From an uncultured bacterium (lineage in GTDB: Bacteria > Desulfobacterota > Desulfovibrionia > Desulfovibrionales > Desulfovibrionaceae), in assembly GCA_905214305.1 (NCBI GenBank), contig CAJMLK010000031.1, positions 1-33,901 of the forward strand: a stretch of DNA of 33,901 nucleotides, read 5' to 3'. The position numbers were made by a program, and so were the translations under genes. Shown here piece after piece: positions 23,225-30,601 of the stretch. Position 1 is the first letter of the stretch, and every line of letters starts with the position of its first letter. The notes beneath the pieces are model-generated. The model was not told the origin of the DNA and made no database searches. It was given only the letters and a program-made list of their open reading frames with translations.

Positions 23225-24265
23225 ATGCCGCACATGAGCGACGCACGGCAGGGAGCGCCACGCACGGCCGCAGGGGCAAAACCCCGGTGGGCCACGATGG
23301 CGCTTTGTGCTTTGACTTCAGCTTGCCCTACGGTTGGTGGGCAGGCTGTCATGGAAGGCGTGATGATGCGCAACGGCGATACCTATGGTCTTGCCGTGCG
23401 CCAGACGGACGGGAGTATTCTCGCCCGGCGTCTGCCGTGGTTTTCGCTGCTGCGCCGCCCCTGGCTCAAAAAGCCGTTTCTGCGGGGCTTTCCCATTCTG
23501 CTTGAAACGCTGGTCAACGGCATCAAGGCGCTCAACCGCTCCGTTGAAGCCGTGGCCCAGGGGCAGGAAGAGGAAATTTCAGGCTGGCATCTGGTGCTGA
23601 CGCTTGTGGCAGCCCTGCTTATGGCTATCGGCCTTTTTGTGGTTGTGCCGCATCTGATGTCGCTGCTCATGCTGTGGCTGCATCTGGGCGGTGACGTGGA
23701 AGGTCTGAGTTTCCATTTGTGGGACGGCTTTTTCAAGTGCTGCATTTTTATGGGCTATATCAAGGCCATCTCGTATGTGCCTGATATCCGCCGAGTTTTT
23801 CAGTACCACGGGGCCGAACACAAGACCATACATGCCTTCGAATCCGGAGGCCGGGTTGACGCGGCGCATGCTGCCCGCATGAGCCGTTTGCACCCCCGTT
23901 GCGGCACGACATTTCTGCTTTTCGTCATCTGCATTTCCATTGTGCTGCACGCGGTGCTCGTGCCCATGCTGCTGGCCCTGCATACGCCGCAAAGCGCCGT
24001 GACCAAGCACGCATTGACCATATTTTTCAAGCTGTTGCTTATGGCCCCCATCAGCGCTCTGGCCTACGAGCTTATCCGCTATGCCGCGCGCCTGCCCGAA
24101 GGGCCGCTGGCCCACGTGCTGCGCGCGCCGGGGCTGGCCTTGCAAAAACTGACCACCTACGAGCCGGACGAAAGTCAGCTTGAGGTGGCGGTGGTTGCCC
24201 TGCGAGAGGCACTGGGGCCTGAAGCCGAAGATCGGGTACACGCCGTGCCCTACGACAGGCAATAG
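23225..24265 (+). CDS. DUF1385 (YqhQ-like) integral membrane protein
   Basis: A 346-aa membrane protein of the DUF1385/YqhQ family. Seen: TVGGQAVMEGVMMRNGDTYGLAVR at about 38-62, a hydrophobic segment (LVLTLVAALLMAIGLFVVVPHLMSLLML), the hallmark YHGAEHKTIHAFE, then HPRCGTTFLLFVICISIVLHAVL and FKLLLMAPISALAYELIRY. Several membrane passes with conserved His, Glu and Cys suggest a metal site; the function is unknown. The start is uncertain: ATG at 23225 (chosen), 23234 and 23297 all precede the conserved block, and none has a strong ribosome site. Its place between rpmE and prfA is conserved in many bacteria, so a link to ribosome or envelope biogenesis is a guess from context. Confidence 0.88.
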   Translation: MPHMSDARQGAPRTAAGAKPRWATMALCALTSACPTVGGQAVMEGVMMRNGDTYGLAVRQTDGSILARRLPWFSLLRRPWLKKPFLRGFPILLETLVNGIKALNRSVEAVAQGQEEEISGWHLVLTLVAALLMAIGLFVVVPHLMSLLMLWLHLGGDVEGLSFHLWDGFFKCCIFMGYIKAISYVPDIRRVFQYHGAEHKTIHAFESGGRVDAAHAARMSRLHPRCGTTFLLFVICISIVLHAVLVPMLLALHTPQSAVTKHALTIFFKLLLMAPISALAYELIRYAARLPEGPLAHVLRAPGLALQKLTTYEPDESQLEVAVVALREALGPEAEDRVHAVPYDRQ

Positions 24266-24279
24266 CACTTGCCGCTGCA

Positions 24280-24330
24280 AAACGGCTGCCACGCAGCCGC
24301 CGGAGCAGTTTCAACATGAAAATGCTCCGG
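24280..24330 (+). repeat. Two-hairpin dispersed repeat, copy C
   Basis: Hairpin 1: CGGCTG (24283-24288) with CAGCCG (24294-24299). Hairpin 2: CCGGAGCA-TTTCA with TGAAA-TGCTCCGG (24300-24330), the best-paired copy in the window. It lies between the DUF1385 gene and prfA. Confidence 0.78.
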
Positions 24331-24488
24331 AATGGCAGTGCACGGCCGCCGTCCGCGTGGGCCACGATGTCGCCCTGCACCGGAATATATTGAAAGTATG
24401 ACACTCTCGCGAAAGCGTCCTGCCTGTGCGGTTGGGGCGGTTCGTCGCCGCATGAATTGTTTTTGTCCACTGCCAGTCGGAGACTTTT

Positions 24489-25556
24489 ATGTTCGCCAAA
24501 TTGGAAGGTCTGGAAAAGAAATATCTGGAGCTTGAAGAGGCCCTTGCCGAGCCTGATGTTTTCAATGATCAGGACCAGTACCGCAAGCTGACCAAAGCTC
24601 ACGCCGATCTGAGCGATGTGGTGGAGCTTTTTCGCCGTCATCGCGCGCTGAGCGAAGAACTGGCCGAAAACAGGCAGCTGCTGCATGACGAAGACCCCGA
24701 AATCCGCGCCATGGCGCAGGAAGAAGTGCACCGGGGCGAAGCCCAGTTGCCGGGTCTTGAGCATGAGCTGAAGGTTATGCTGCTGCCCAGCGACCCTCTG
24801 GACGAAAAAAATACCATTCTTGAAATCCGCGCCGGTACGGGTGGCGAAGAGGCTGCCCTGTTTGCTGCGGATCTTTTCCGCATGTACACGCGCTATGCCG
24901 AGCTTAAGAACTGGAAGGTGGAGATCATGAGTGAATCCCCTTCCGAAAACGGCGGCTACAAGGAAGTCATCTGCCTTATCGCAGGCGACCGCGTTTACAG
25001 CCACCTCAAGTTTGAGGCGGGGACCCACCGCGTGCAGCGCGTGCCTGCCACCGAGGCGCAAGGCCGCATTCATACTTCTGCCGCCACCGTGGCTGTCATG
25101 CCCGAAGCCGAGGAAGTGGACGTTGAAATCCGCCCCGACGATCTGCGCATTGACATCTACCGGGCCTCCGGCGCGGGCGGTCAGCACGTCAACAAGACGG
25201 AATCGGCGGTGCGCATCACCCACCTGCCCACCAACACCGTGGTGACCTGCCAGGACGAACGCTCGCAGCATAAAAACAAGGCCCGTGCCATGAAGGTGCT
25301 TGCCTCGCGTATTCTTGCCGCCGAACGTGAACGCCAGAATTCCGAACTTTCGGCGGACCGCAAGGCGCAGGTCGGCTCCGGCGACCGGTCGGAGCGCATC
25401 CGTACCTATAACTTTCCGCAGGGCCGCTGCACAGACCACCGCATAAACCTGACCCTGTATTCTCTGGACAGGATTATGGAAGGCGAGCTTGAATCGCTGG
25501 TGGAAGCCCTTGGCACGGCCGCTCAGGCCGAAGCCCTCAAGGCTCAGGCCGAGTAG
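24489..25556 (+). CDS. prfA: Peptide chain release factor 1
   Basis: Recognises UAA and UAG stop codons and triggers peptide release. The 355-aa product carries the RF1 tripeptide anticodon PAT at residues 186-188 (RVPATEAQGR) and the GGQ loop at 230-232 (SGAGGQHVNKTES), with Q232 the residue that PrmC methylates. The N-terminal coiled-coil domain (about 1-100) is complete. GGAG (24479-24482) lies 6 nt upstream of the ATG at 24489. A prmC gene, often next to prfA, is not here; an intrinsic terminator follows at once. The upstream 220-nt spacer contains repeat copy C. Confidence 0.97.
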   Translation: MFAKLEGLEKKYLELEEALAEPDVFNDQDQYRKLTKAHADLSDVVELFRRHRALSEELAENRQLLHDEDPEIRAMAQEEVHRGEAQLPGLEHELKVMLLPSDPLDEKNTILEIRAGTGGEEAALFAADLFRMYTRYAELKNWKVEIMSESPSENGGYKEVICLIAGDRVYSHLKFEAGTHRVQRVPATEAQGRIHTSAATVAVMPEAEEVDVEIRPDDLRIDIYRASGAGGQHVNKTESAVRITHLPTNTVVTCQDERSQHKNKARAMKVLASRILAAERERQNSELSADRKAQVGSGDRSERIRTYNFPQGRCTDHRINLTLYSLDRIMEGELESLVEALGTAAQAEALKAQAE

Positions 25557-25583
25557 GGCCTGCTGAAAAATCTGCATGCATGC

Positions 25584-25613
25584 AAACAGCCCGCCTAGGC
25601 GGGCTGTTTTTTT
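25584..25613 (+). terminator. Intrinsic terminator of the rpmE-prfA group
   Basis: AAACAGCCCGCC (25584-25595) pairs perfectly with GGCGGGCTGTTT (25598-25609), and the right arm runs into seven T (25607-25613). It lies 28 nt after the prfA stop. On the minus strand the T-run is only three, so it mainly serves plus-strand transcription. Confidence 0.92.
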
Positions 25614-25649
25614 GTCTGAAGAAACGTCGGCAGAGCCTTGGGGACAGGG

Positions 25650-27761
25650 TCAGGCACGCAGGGTTTCGATAAGGCGCTCCAGAGCCGTGGTCTGTTCCAG
25701 CAGCGCGCGCATTCTTACGGTGGACTGCGCCATGCTGGCCGCCGTTTGCACGGCGATGTGATTCACGTCTTCAATGCTTCTGTTGATTTCCTCGCTGGTG
25801 GCGGACTGTTCGGCCGAGGCCGTGGCGATGGAGCTGATCTGGTCTCTGGTTCTGTCCGACAGGTCGACGATGGCTTGCAGAGCCACGCCCGATGTTTTGG
25901 CAAGTTCTGTGGCGGCGGTCATGTCGGCCACGGTAGCGTCCACGGTGCTGGCATTTATTCTGCTTTCTTCCTGAATGCCGGAAAGCACCGATGCCACCTC
26001 TCTGGTAGCGCCCATGGTTTTTTCCGCCAGCTTGCGCACCTCATCGGCCACCACGGCAAAACCACGCCCGGCTTCACCGGCGCGGGCCGCTTCAATGGCT
26101 GCGTTGAGCGCCAGCAGGTTGGTCTGGTCGGCAATGTCCGAAATAACGGTCATTACCTTGTCGATATCCTGCATGCGCGCGCCCAGTCGGCCCATGGCGG
26201 CTTTCAGTTCACTGGTGTCTTCCTGCACCTTGCTGATGCGGCGCTCTACGGCCGTAACCTGGGCCGCGCCGTTCTGGGCCTCTTCTCTGGCATTGCCGGC
26301 GATGTGCTCGGCGTCGGAACTGTTTCTGGCGACTTCCAGAACAGTGGCGTTCATTTCTTCCATGGCGACAGCTGCGGAGGCAAGGCGGTCAGACTGGTGA
26401 TGCGCGTCCTTGTCGGCCTGGAGCAGGTGGACAGAGATTTCCTGTGATACGGAAGAGAGTACCGTCACCACCTGACTGATGCGGTCCGCCGCCATGATCA
26501 TGCCGTCGCGCCGGGCCTGCTCGGCCTGCTTGCGGGCCTCCACTGATTCCGCAGTGGCCTGCCGCGCCTTTTCGGCTTCTTCCTGCGCAGTGGCCGTGGC
26601 GGCGTCGGCTGTGGCGATCATGTTTTTTATGGCAGCCAGCATGCCGTTAAGCGCCCTGGTCAGGGTGGCGAACTCGTCGTTTCTGCTCATGGTCAGTTCG
26701 GCTTGCAGTTCGCCGTTTGCCACTTGCTGGGCAAAGTCCACGGTGCGCCGCAGGGGAACGGTGATGTCCAGCACAATGCGCCAGGCCAGCAGCAGGGTTG
26801 CCAAAAGTATGGCAATGGCACTGCCTGTTGTGATGTAAAAGTCATTGCGCGCCTGCGTTGCCAGGCTGGCGGCCAGAGACCCCAGCGCGGTGCTCATGGC
26901 TGTTTCTACCTGATGCAGGGCGTCAATAAAGGCGGTGGATGTGGCGAACCATGTTTGCGAGTCTCCCTCAAGTCTGGGCGCATCCGCACTGTCCAGTGCC
27001 AGCTGGCGGAGTTTTTCCACCTTTTCACGCAGGGGAGCCGCCTGCTGGGCGTACACACGGGCCACGGCCGGGCTGGCCTGCGCCAGTGACCGCTTTAAAA
27101 ATTCGTTTTGCAGGGCCACGCGCTCAAGCCATGCCTTGTACAGGGGCTTGGTAAACGTGCCGGACGAAAGGGCGGCGTTGAGGGTGGCGCGCTCCTGCCC
27201 GGTAAATTCCTTGGCGGCCACAAGATCGAAATACTGCACGGCCTGCATGTAGATGGTCAGGTTTTCGCTGAACTGCAACACTACCTGCAGAGCCGTCTGC
27301 AACTGCTCCACGGTTCCGGAGTACTCGGCGATGATGTCGCCGACAGGCACGGAAAGTGAATCAATGCGGGCTGCCATGGCATCAAGGGCATCAAGCCGGG
27401 AAAACAGCGGGGCAAAGGATTTCTTGACAGCAGCGGCGGCTTCCGCCGAGCCCAGAGAGGTGATCTTTTTTTCCAGTTCCGCACGGGCGGATCTGGTGGC
27501 TCCGCGCTGTTCGCGCAGTTCACGAGCAAAGGCCGCGCCCTTGCCGGCCGTAAAGCCCGCGGAAAGGCCACGCTCTTTTTGCAGCTCGTGGATCAGGTTG
27601 CCCCCAGCCGAGGAGAGCGCCACGCTTTCCGTCACCGAGGTCATGGCCCGGTACTGATCATAGGCAGTAAGGGCATTGTTGATGGACAGAACAAGCAGCG
27701 CCAGCAGCGGCAGTGCAAGAAGAACCACCAGCTTTGTCCGCACGCGAATATTTTTGAGCAT
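25650..27761 (-). CDS. Methyl-accepting chemotaxis protein with NIT sensor domain
   Basis: A 703-aa chemoreceptor. TM1 (about 10-30, KLVVLLALPLLALLVLSI), then a long helical periplasmic region with the NIT (nitrate/nitrite-sensing) signature HELQKERGLSAGF at about 58-70, TM2 (about 315-335, AIAILLATLLLAWRIVL), a HAMP linker (about 335-390), and a cytoplasmic coiled coil whose signalling tip reads DQTNLLALNAAIEAARAGEAGRGFAVVADEVRKLAE. No C-terminal pentapeptide for CheR/CheB tethering is seen. NIT domains are predicted to bind nitrate or nitrite; the ligand here is not shown. GGAGG precedes the ATG at 27761. It appears monocistronic, convergent with prfA, with a candidate promoter at 27865-27902. 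Confidence 0.95.
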   Translation of the reverse strand: MLKNIRVRTKLVVLLALPLLALLVLSINNALTAYDQYRAMTSVTESVALSSAGGNLIHELQKERGLSAGFTAGKGAAFARELREQRGATRSARAELEKKITSLGSAEAAAAVKKSFAPLFSRLDALDAMAARIDSLSVPVGDIIAEYSGTVEQLQTALQVVLQFSENLTIYMQAVQYFDLVAAKEFTGQERATLNAALSSGTFTKPLYKAWLERVALQNEFLKRSLAQASPAVARVYAQQAAPLREKVEKLRQLALDSADAPRLEGDSQTWFATSTAFIDALHQVETAMSTALGSLAASLATQARNDFYITTGSAIAILLATLLLAWRIVLDITVPLRRTVDFAQQVANGELQAELTMSRNDEFATLTRALNGMLAAIKNMIATADAATATAQEEAEKARQATAESVEARKQAEQARRDGMIMAADRISQVVTVLSSVSQEISVHLLQADKDAHHQSDRLASAAVAMEEMNATVLEVARNSSDAEHIAGNAREEAQNGAAQVTAVERRISKVQEDTSELKAAMGRLGARMQDIDKVMTVISDIADQTNLLALNAAIEAARAGEAGRGFAVVADEVRKLAEKTMGATREVASVLSGIQEESRINASTVDATVADMTAATELAKTSGVALQAIVDLSDRTRDQISSIATASAEQSATSEEINRSIEDVNHIAVQTAASMAQSTVRMRALLEQTTALERLIETLRA

Positions 27762-27864
27762 ACCCCGCCTCCGAGGATTTGATGTCCGGCAACGTCATGG
27801 CTGCGTGCCGCAAACTGTTTTTTGGCCACAAGAAAGGCCTTCCCCTCATTACCGAATATTACGC

Positions 27865-27902
27865 TTATCGGCATAATGGGGAAAAGAGCATGGGGGCGTC
27901 AA
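27865..27902 (-). promoter_or_regulatory. Candidate promoter of the chemoreceptor gene
   Basis: On the minus strand TTGACG (27902-27897) and CATTAT (27878-27873) are 18 nt apart, a good sigma-70 match. Immediately downstream is GCCGATAA (27872-27865), identical to the sigma-28 -10 consensus, but no TAAA-type -35 element lies at the required distance, so flagellar sigma control is only a possibility. Confidence 0.5.
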
Positions 27903-27979
27903 TATAAATAATGTGCGCAGGCGGCTGCCACGAGGCGTGGTCGCGCTTACGCACGCTGTGCCGGGCCGCAGCGCGCGAC

Positions 27980-28015
27980 CCGGAACCTTGAGGGCATTCA
28001 CCTTCAAGGCTCCGG
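27980..28015. repeat. Hairpin downstream of rlpA
   Basis: CCGGAACCTTGA (27980-27991) pairs with TCAAGGCTCCGG (28004-28015) with one G-T wobble. It lies 33 nt past the rlpA stop on the minus strand. No T-tract follows, so termination is uncertain. Confidence 0.5.
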
Positions 28016-28047
28016 TGTGCCAGTCGCCCATGACCGGCTCTGCTGTG

Positions 28048-28764
28048 CTAGTCACCCACGACAAATGAACCGGGATACAGGATGCTGAAAATCTCAAGCT
28101 GCTTTTGCGCGCCGAACGAATCCGGCCACGGCCCGGCCTGCACGTTCCACATGTTGTTGCTGCCGTAGCGTATGCGGCTCTTGTGTCCGGCCTTGCCCAG
28201 GGTCTGTGTCAGGCGGTCGGCATTGTCCTTGTTGGCAAAGGCCCCCACCTGCACATAATAGGCCCCTGTAAAGTCGCCGTCGTCGCGTAGTTGCGGCACG
28301 CCGCCCAGACTCTGGATGCGCACCCGCCCCGTGCCCGGCCCGACGATGTTCAGGCGTGTTGCCGCCGCGCGCGAGAGGTCGATGACGCGGTCGCCCACAA
28401 AAGGGCCACGGTCATTGATGCGCACAATGATGCTGCGCCCGTTGCCCATATGGGTTACGCGCACTTTTGTGCCCAGAGGCAGCAGCTTGTGGGCGGCTGT
28501 CATGGCGTACTGGTTATAGCGTTCGCCGTTGGCCGTTTTTTTGCCGTGAAAGCCCGGGCCGTACCATGAGGCGACCCCCACTTCCATAAAGCCGTGGGCG
28601 GATTTGAGCGGATAATAGGTCTTGCCGCGTACCGTATAGGGTTTGGTTCCGGTGACGCCGCCCTTGCGCCATGAGCCGCCCCCGCGTGAGCCGCAGCCGG
28701 AAAAAAGCAGAACGCAGAGGGCAAGGATGAGGCAGGTCCGCAGGGTGCGGAGGGCCGAAGTCAT
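28048..28764 (-). CDS. rlpA: RlpA-like septal ring lytic transglycosylase lipoprotein
   Basis: A 238-aa lipoprotein: hydrophobic LILALCVLLFSGC with C24 as the acylation site (FSGC, an acceptable lipobox variant). A double-psi beta-barrel domain spans about 63-150: VASWYGPGFHGKKTANGE, AHKLLPLGT with H92 and VRINDRGPF with D118, the residues linked to transglycosylase activity in RlpA. A C-terminal SPOR domain (about 166-238, AYYVQVGAFANKDNADRL) targets denuded septal peptidoglycan. The ATG at 28764 overlaps the upstream stop codon (ATGA), with GGAG 11 nt before it. It is last in a three-gene minus operon. Confidence 0.94.
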   Translation of the reverse strand: MTSALRTLRTCLILALCVLLFSGCGSRGGGSWRKGGVTGTKPYTVRGKTYYPLKSAHGFMEVGVASWYGPGFHGKKTANGERYNQYAMTAAHKLLPLGTKVRVTHMGNGRSIIVRINDRGPFVGDRVIDLSRAAATRLNIVGPGTGRVRIQSLGGVPQLRDDGDFTGAYYVQVGAFANKDNADRLTQTLGKAGHKSRIRYGSNNMWNVQAGPWPDSFGAQKQLEIFSILYPGSFVVGD

Positions 28765-29777
28765 GCTTTGATAGTCTCCACAGGGGCGAGGTAGGGCAGG
28801 CAGGGGAAATCGGCGCTCTTGCCGCAGCCCGCGCAGATGCCCGAGGTGCTTTTGTCGAGCAGCCCGCACAGCATGCTCTGGCCCGACCCGCGCAGCAGGC
28901 CACGCCTGCGGGCGTCTTCAAGCAGGGCAATGGCCGGTTCGCGGCGTCCTGCCTCAAGAAAGTCACGAGCAGCCAGCAGGTACAGGTCTTCATGGTCCGG
29001 GCCGTAAAGGGCGTTGAGCAGGCTCTCGTAGCTCGCGCCAAAAGCTTGCGCGGCCATGTGCTCTTCGCTGGCAAGCCAGCGGGCCAGATGCGTATTGTGT
29101 TTTTCTACGGCCAGATACTGGGCCAGCAGGCGCAAGCCGTGGGAAAGCACGTGGCTGATGCGTGAAAGCTCGCGCGAGGAGCTTTCTGCCGTCTGTCCGC
29201 CAAGGCCGCGCAAGGGGTTGTACATTTCGGCCGTTACCGCGTCGTGCCGCGATATCTGTATCAGACGGTTGGCATAGTGCTGGTTTTGAAAGGCGTCTTC
29301 TTTCAGCTTGACGCACTCGTGAAACGCATAGCCGATGCACCAGTCGATGAGGGCCTCAAGCGCGTTTCTGCCTTCGGTTCCGCCGGGCAGGATATTCTGG
29401 GCATGGCGGCGCAGGCTTTCAATCTGCTGGGTTTCGGCGCGGGCGGCCGGTGTGCCGGAGCAGCAGGGTGTGCTTGCCGCAAGGGCGCCTCCGACCGGGG
29501 CGGGGTTTTCGGTCACAGGCGCCGGTGTGTCCACAGGGGCCACATCGCCGTGGTTGGCGCTGTTGCGAAAAAGCAGATGTCCCGTGTCTTTCAGCCGCCA
29601 GAACACGCCCTTGCGCATGGCTTCGCCCAAAAGGTCGCGCAGGGCCGTGTACGACACGGCCCCGTCCAGTTCAAAGCGGCGGCGCTGGGCTGCAAGCGCG
29701 TGATAGACCGTGCAGTAGTCACGCACAAGGTCGCGCACAAGAAAGTCGCGGTTTGCCAGCAGCCAGCGCCCTTTCAC
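28761..29777 (-). CDS. Uncharacterised 338-aa protein of the rlpA operon
   Basis: I do not recognise a family. The product looks cytosolic and mostly helical. The N-terminus (about 1-75, NRDFLVRDLVRDYCTVYHAL, DLLGEAMRKGVFWRLKDTGHLLF) resembles a small winged-helix-like unit. A Pro/Ala-rich linker follows (about 78-115), then a helical domain (LIDWCIGYAFHECVKLKEDAFQNQHYANRLIQI; LLAQYLAVEKHNTHLARWLASEEHMAAQAFG). The tail has CAGCGKSADFPC, a possible metal knuckle. The GTG at 29777 has AGGAGG 7 nt upstream and overlaps the preceding stop as GTGA; its own stop overlaps the rlpA ATG. Translational coupling to both neighbours suggests a related envelope or division role, by context only. Confidence 0.82.
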   Translation of the reverse strand: MKGRWLLANRDFLVRDLVRDYCTVYHALAAQRRRFELDGAVSYTALRDLLGEAMRKGVFWRLKDTGHLLFRNSANHGDVAPVDTPAPVTENPAPVGGALAASTPCCSGTPAARAETQQIESLRRHAQNILPGGTEGRNALEALIDWCIGYAFHECVKLKEDAFQNQHYANRLIQISRHDAVTAEMYNPLRGLGGQTAESSSRELSRISHVLSHGLRLLAQYLAVEKHNTHLARWLASEEHMAAQAFGASYESLLNALYGPDHEDLYLLAARDFLEAGRREPAIALLEDARRRGLLRGSGQSMLCGLLDKSTSGICAGCGKSADFPCLPYLAPVETIKA

Positions 29778-30043
29778 GCTTCGTCCTCCTTGAGGAGCGC
29801 CCGGGCCACGGCCAGGTCATAAAGCCTGAGAGGGTCGGCCTCGGGGTTGCGTTCCTGCTGGTACATCTGGGCGGCGTCCTGCACAACACTCATGCTGAGC
29901 CAGGGGTGGCGGTCCCACACTTCGGGCATGTCGGAGCGCCAGAGGCGGAACTCCACTTCGCCGTGTTCGCCGCGCCGCACGTAGACGCGGGAAAGGCTGT
30001 TGCCCGCCTGGGGGTGGTAGTACAAACCGAGTTCGTCTTTCAT
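29774..30043 (-). CDS. Uncharacterised 89-aa protein, first gene of the rlpA operon
   Basis: I do not recognise a family. The product (MKDELGLYYHPQAGNSLSRVYV...) is soluble, with aromatic residues clustered in the first half (YYHP, FRLWRSDMPEVWDRHPWLSM) and an acidic end (LLKEDEA). No Cys, signal peptide or membrane segment. The ATG at 30043 is chosen over an upstream in-frame start near 30307 because the extra ~88 residues would come from the AT-rich promoter region shared with dsrA. The ribosome site (AAGGA) is rather distant. It overlaps the 338-aa gene by 4 nt (GTGA). Confidence 0.75.
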   Translation of the reverse strand: MKDELGLYYHPQAGNSLSRVYVRRGEHGEVEFRLWRSDMPEVWDRHPWLSMSVVQDAAQMYQQERNPEADPLRLYDLAVARALLKEDEA

Positions 30044-30184
30044 GATGGGAGGGTTCCTTGAAAATAGCGCCGGAGTGACGGCGGCTGTTCGATAAGATGC
30101 AGCGCAGTGTACGCTGAAAAGTGGCGATTTGCCAAGGGCGGAGGTGTCGCCTATGTGAAAAAAGGTACATATCACGAAAAAAAG

Positions 30185-30214
30185 TTGCACAAACAGCAAA
30201 AAAATTGGTATTAA
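30185..30214 (+). promoter_or_regulatory. Candidate upstream dsrA promoter
   Basis: TTGCAC (30185-30190) and TATTAA (30209-30214) are separated by 18 nt in an A-rich block that could act as an UP element. Confidence 0.45.
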
Positions 30215-30249
30215 CAAGCCATATACAGACGGGACATACCGGGCGGGCG

Positions 30250-30346
30250 CTTGCGCCTCAGAGCGCAAGGGCTTGTGCTGCGGGCTTTGCGCCCGCAATT
30301 TGCGCATATAATCCCGCCCAGGTTGTCATTGGCGCAAAATTGCGCT
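30250..30346. promoter_or_regulatory. TTGCGC/GCGCAA half-site cluster at the dsrA promoter
   Basis: Three inverted or direct arrangements of the same hexamer: CTTGCGC/GCGCAAG (30250-30269, 6-nt loop), TTTGCGC and ATTTGCGCAT flanking GCCCGC (30286-30306), and GCGCAAAATTGCGC (30332-30345). They surround the TATAAT at 30307-30312. The spacing suggests operator sites for a dimeric regulator, or stem-loops at the start of the transcript; neither is shown. Confidence 0.5.
30284..30312 (+). promoter_or_regulatory. Candidate downstream dsrA promoter
   Basis: A perfect -10 TATAAT at 30307-30312. The -35 region 16-17 nt upstream (GCTTTG, 30284-30289) is poor, so an activator may be needed if this is the working promoter. 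Confidence 0.45.
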
Positions 30347-30557
30347 ATGTAGTGAGTTGACCGCGTTGCGGCCTAGAGGGGCCGAGGTTTTGACTCGCCC
30401 GTCTTACGCGATCCCTTGGGGCGTCCCGTATTTCACGGGGCAGGCGCGTTGCGGCGGGAGGCAATACCCGTCGGCAGGAAACTTTTTTTGTTTCCACCCG
30501 CGCCCGGTGCGGAGTGCGCTCAGGCGCCAGCCCCGGATCGCCGCACTTGACCGGTAC

Positions 30558-30574
30558 ATCACGCGCTGCGTGAT
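30558..30574 (+). promoter_or_regulatory. Stem-loop just upstream of the dsrA ribosome site
   Basis: ATCACGC (30558-30564) pairs perfectly with GCGTGAT (30568-30574) around GCT. It ends 15 nt before the GGAGG of dsrA and could tune translation or mRNA decay. Confidence 0.55.
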
Positions 30575-30601
30575 ACAAACAAACCATGTGGAGGTATGGC
30601 A

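Larger units (their letters stand above)
30044..30601. other. 558-nt divergent control region of dsrAB and the rlpA operon
   Basis: No credible gene. From left to right: an AT-rich block with A-runs (30160-30240), two candidate plus-strand promoters, repeated TTGCGC/GCGCAA half-sites (30250-30346), then about 250 nt of GC-rich leader with small hairpins (for example CCCGT/ACGGG at 30425-30439) and a final stem before the dsrA ribosome site. If transcription starts near 30,220 or 30,320, the dsrA leader is about 280-380 nt, long for a bacterial mRNA. Confidence 0.65.

Noticed and set aside
30160..30186. CRP/FNR-like site near the start of the rlpA operon
   Set aside because: TGTGA and TCACG half-sites are 13 nt apart, too far for the usual 6-nt (CRP) or 4-nt (FNR) spacing.
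30596..30601. ATG at 30596 as the dsrA start
   Set aside because: It is 1 nt from the GGAGG ribosome site; the ATG at 30602 has normal spacing and gives the family N-terminus MAKHATP.
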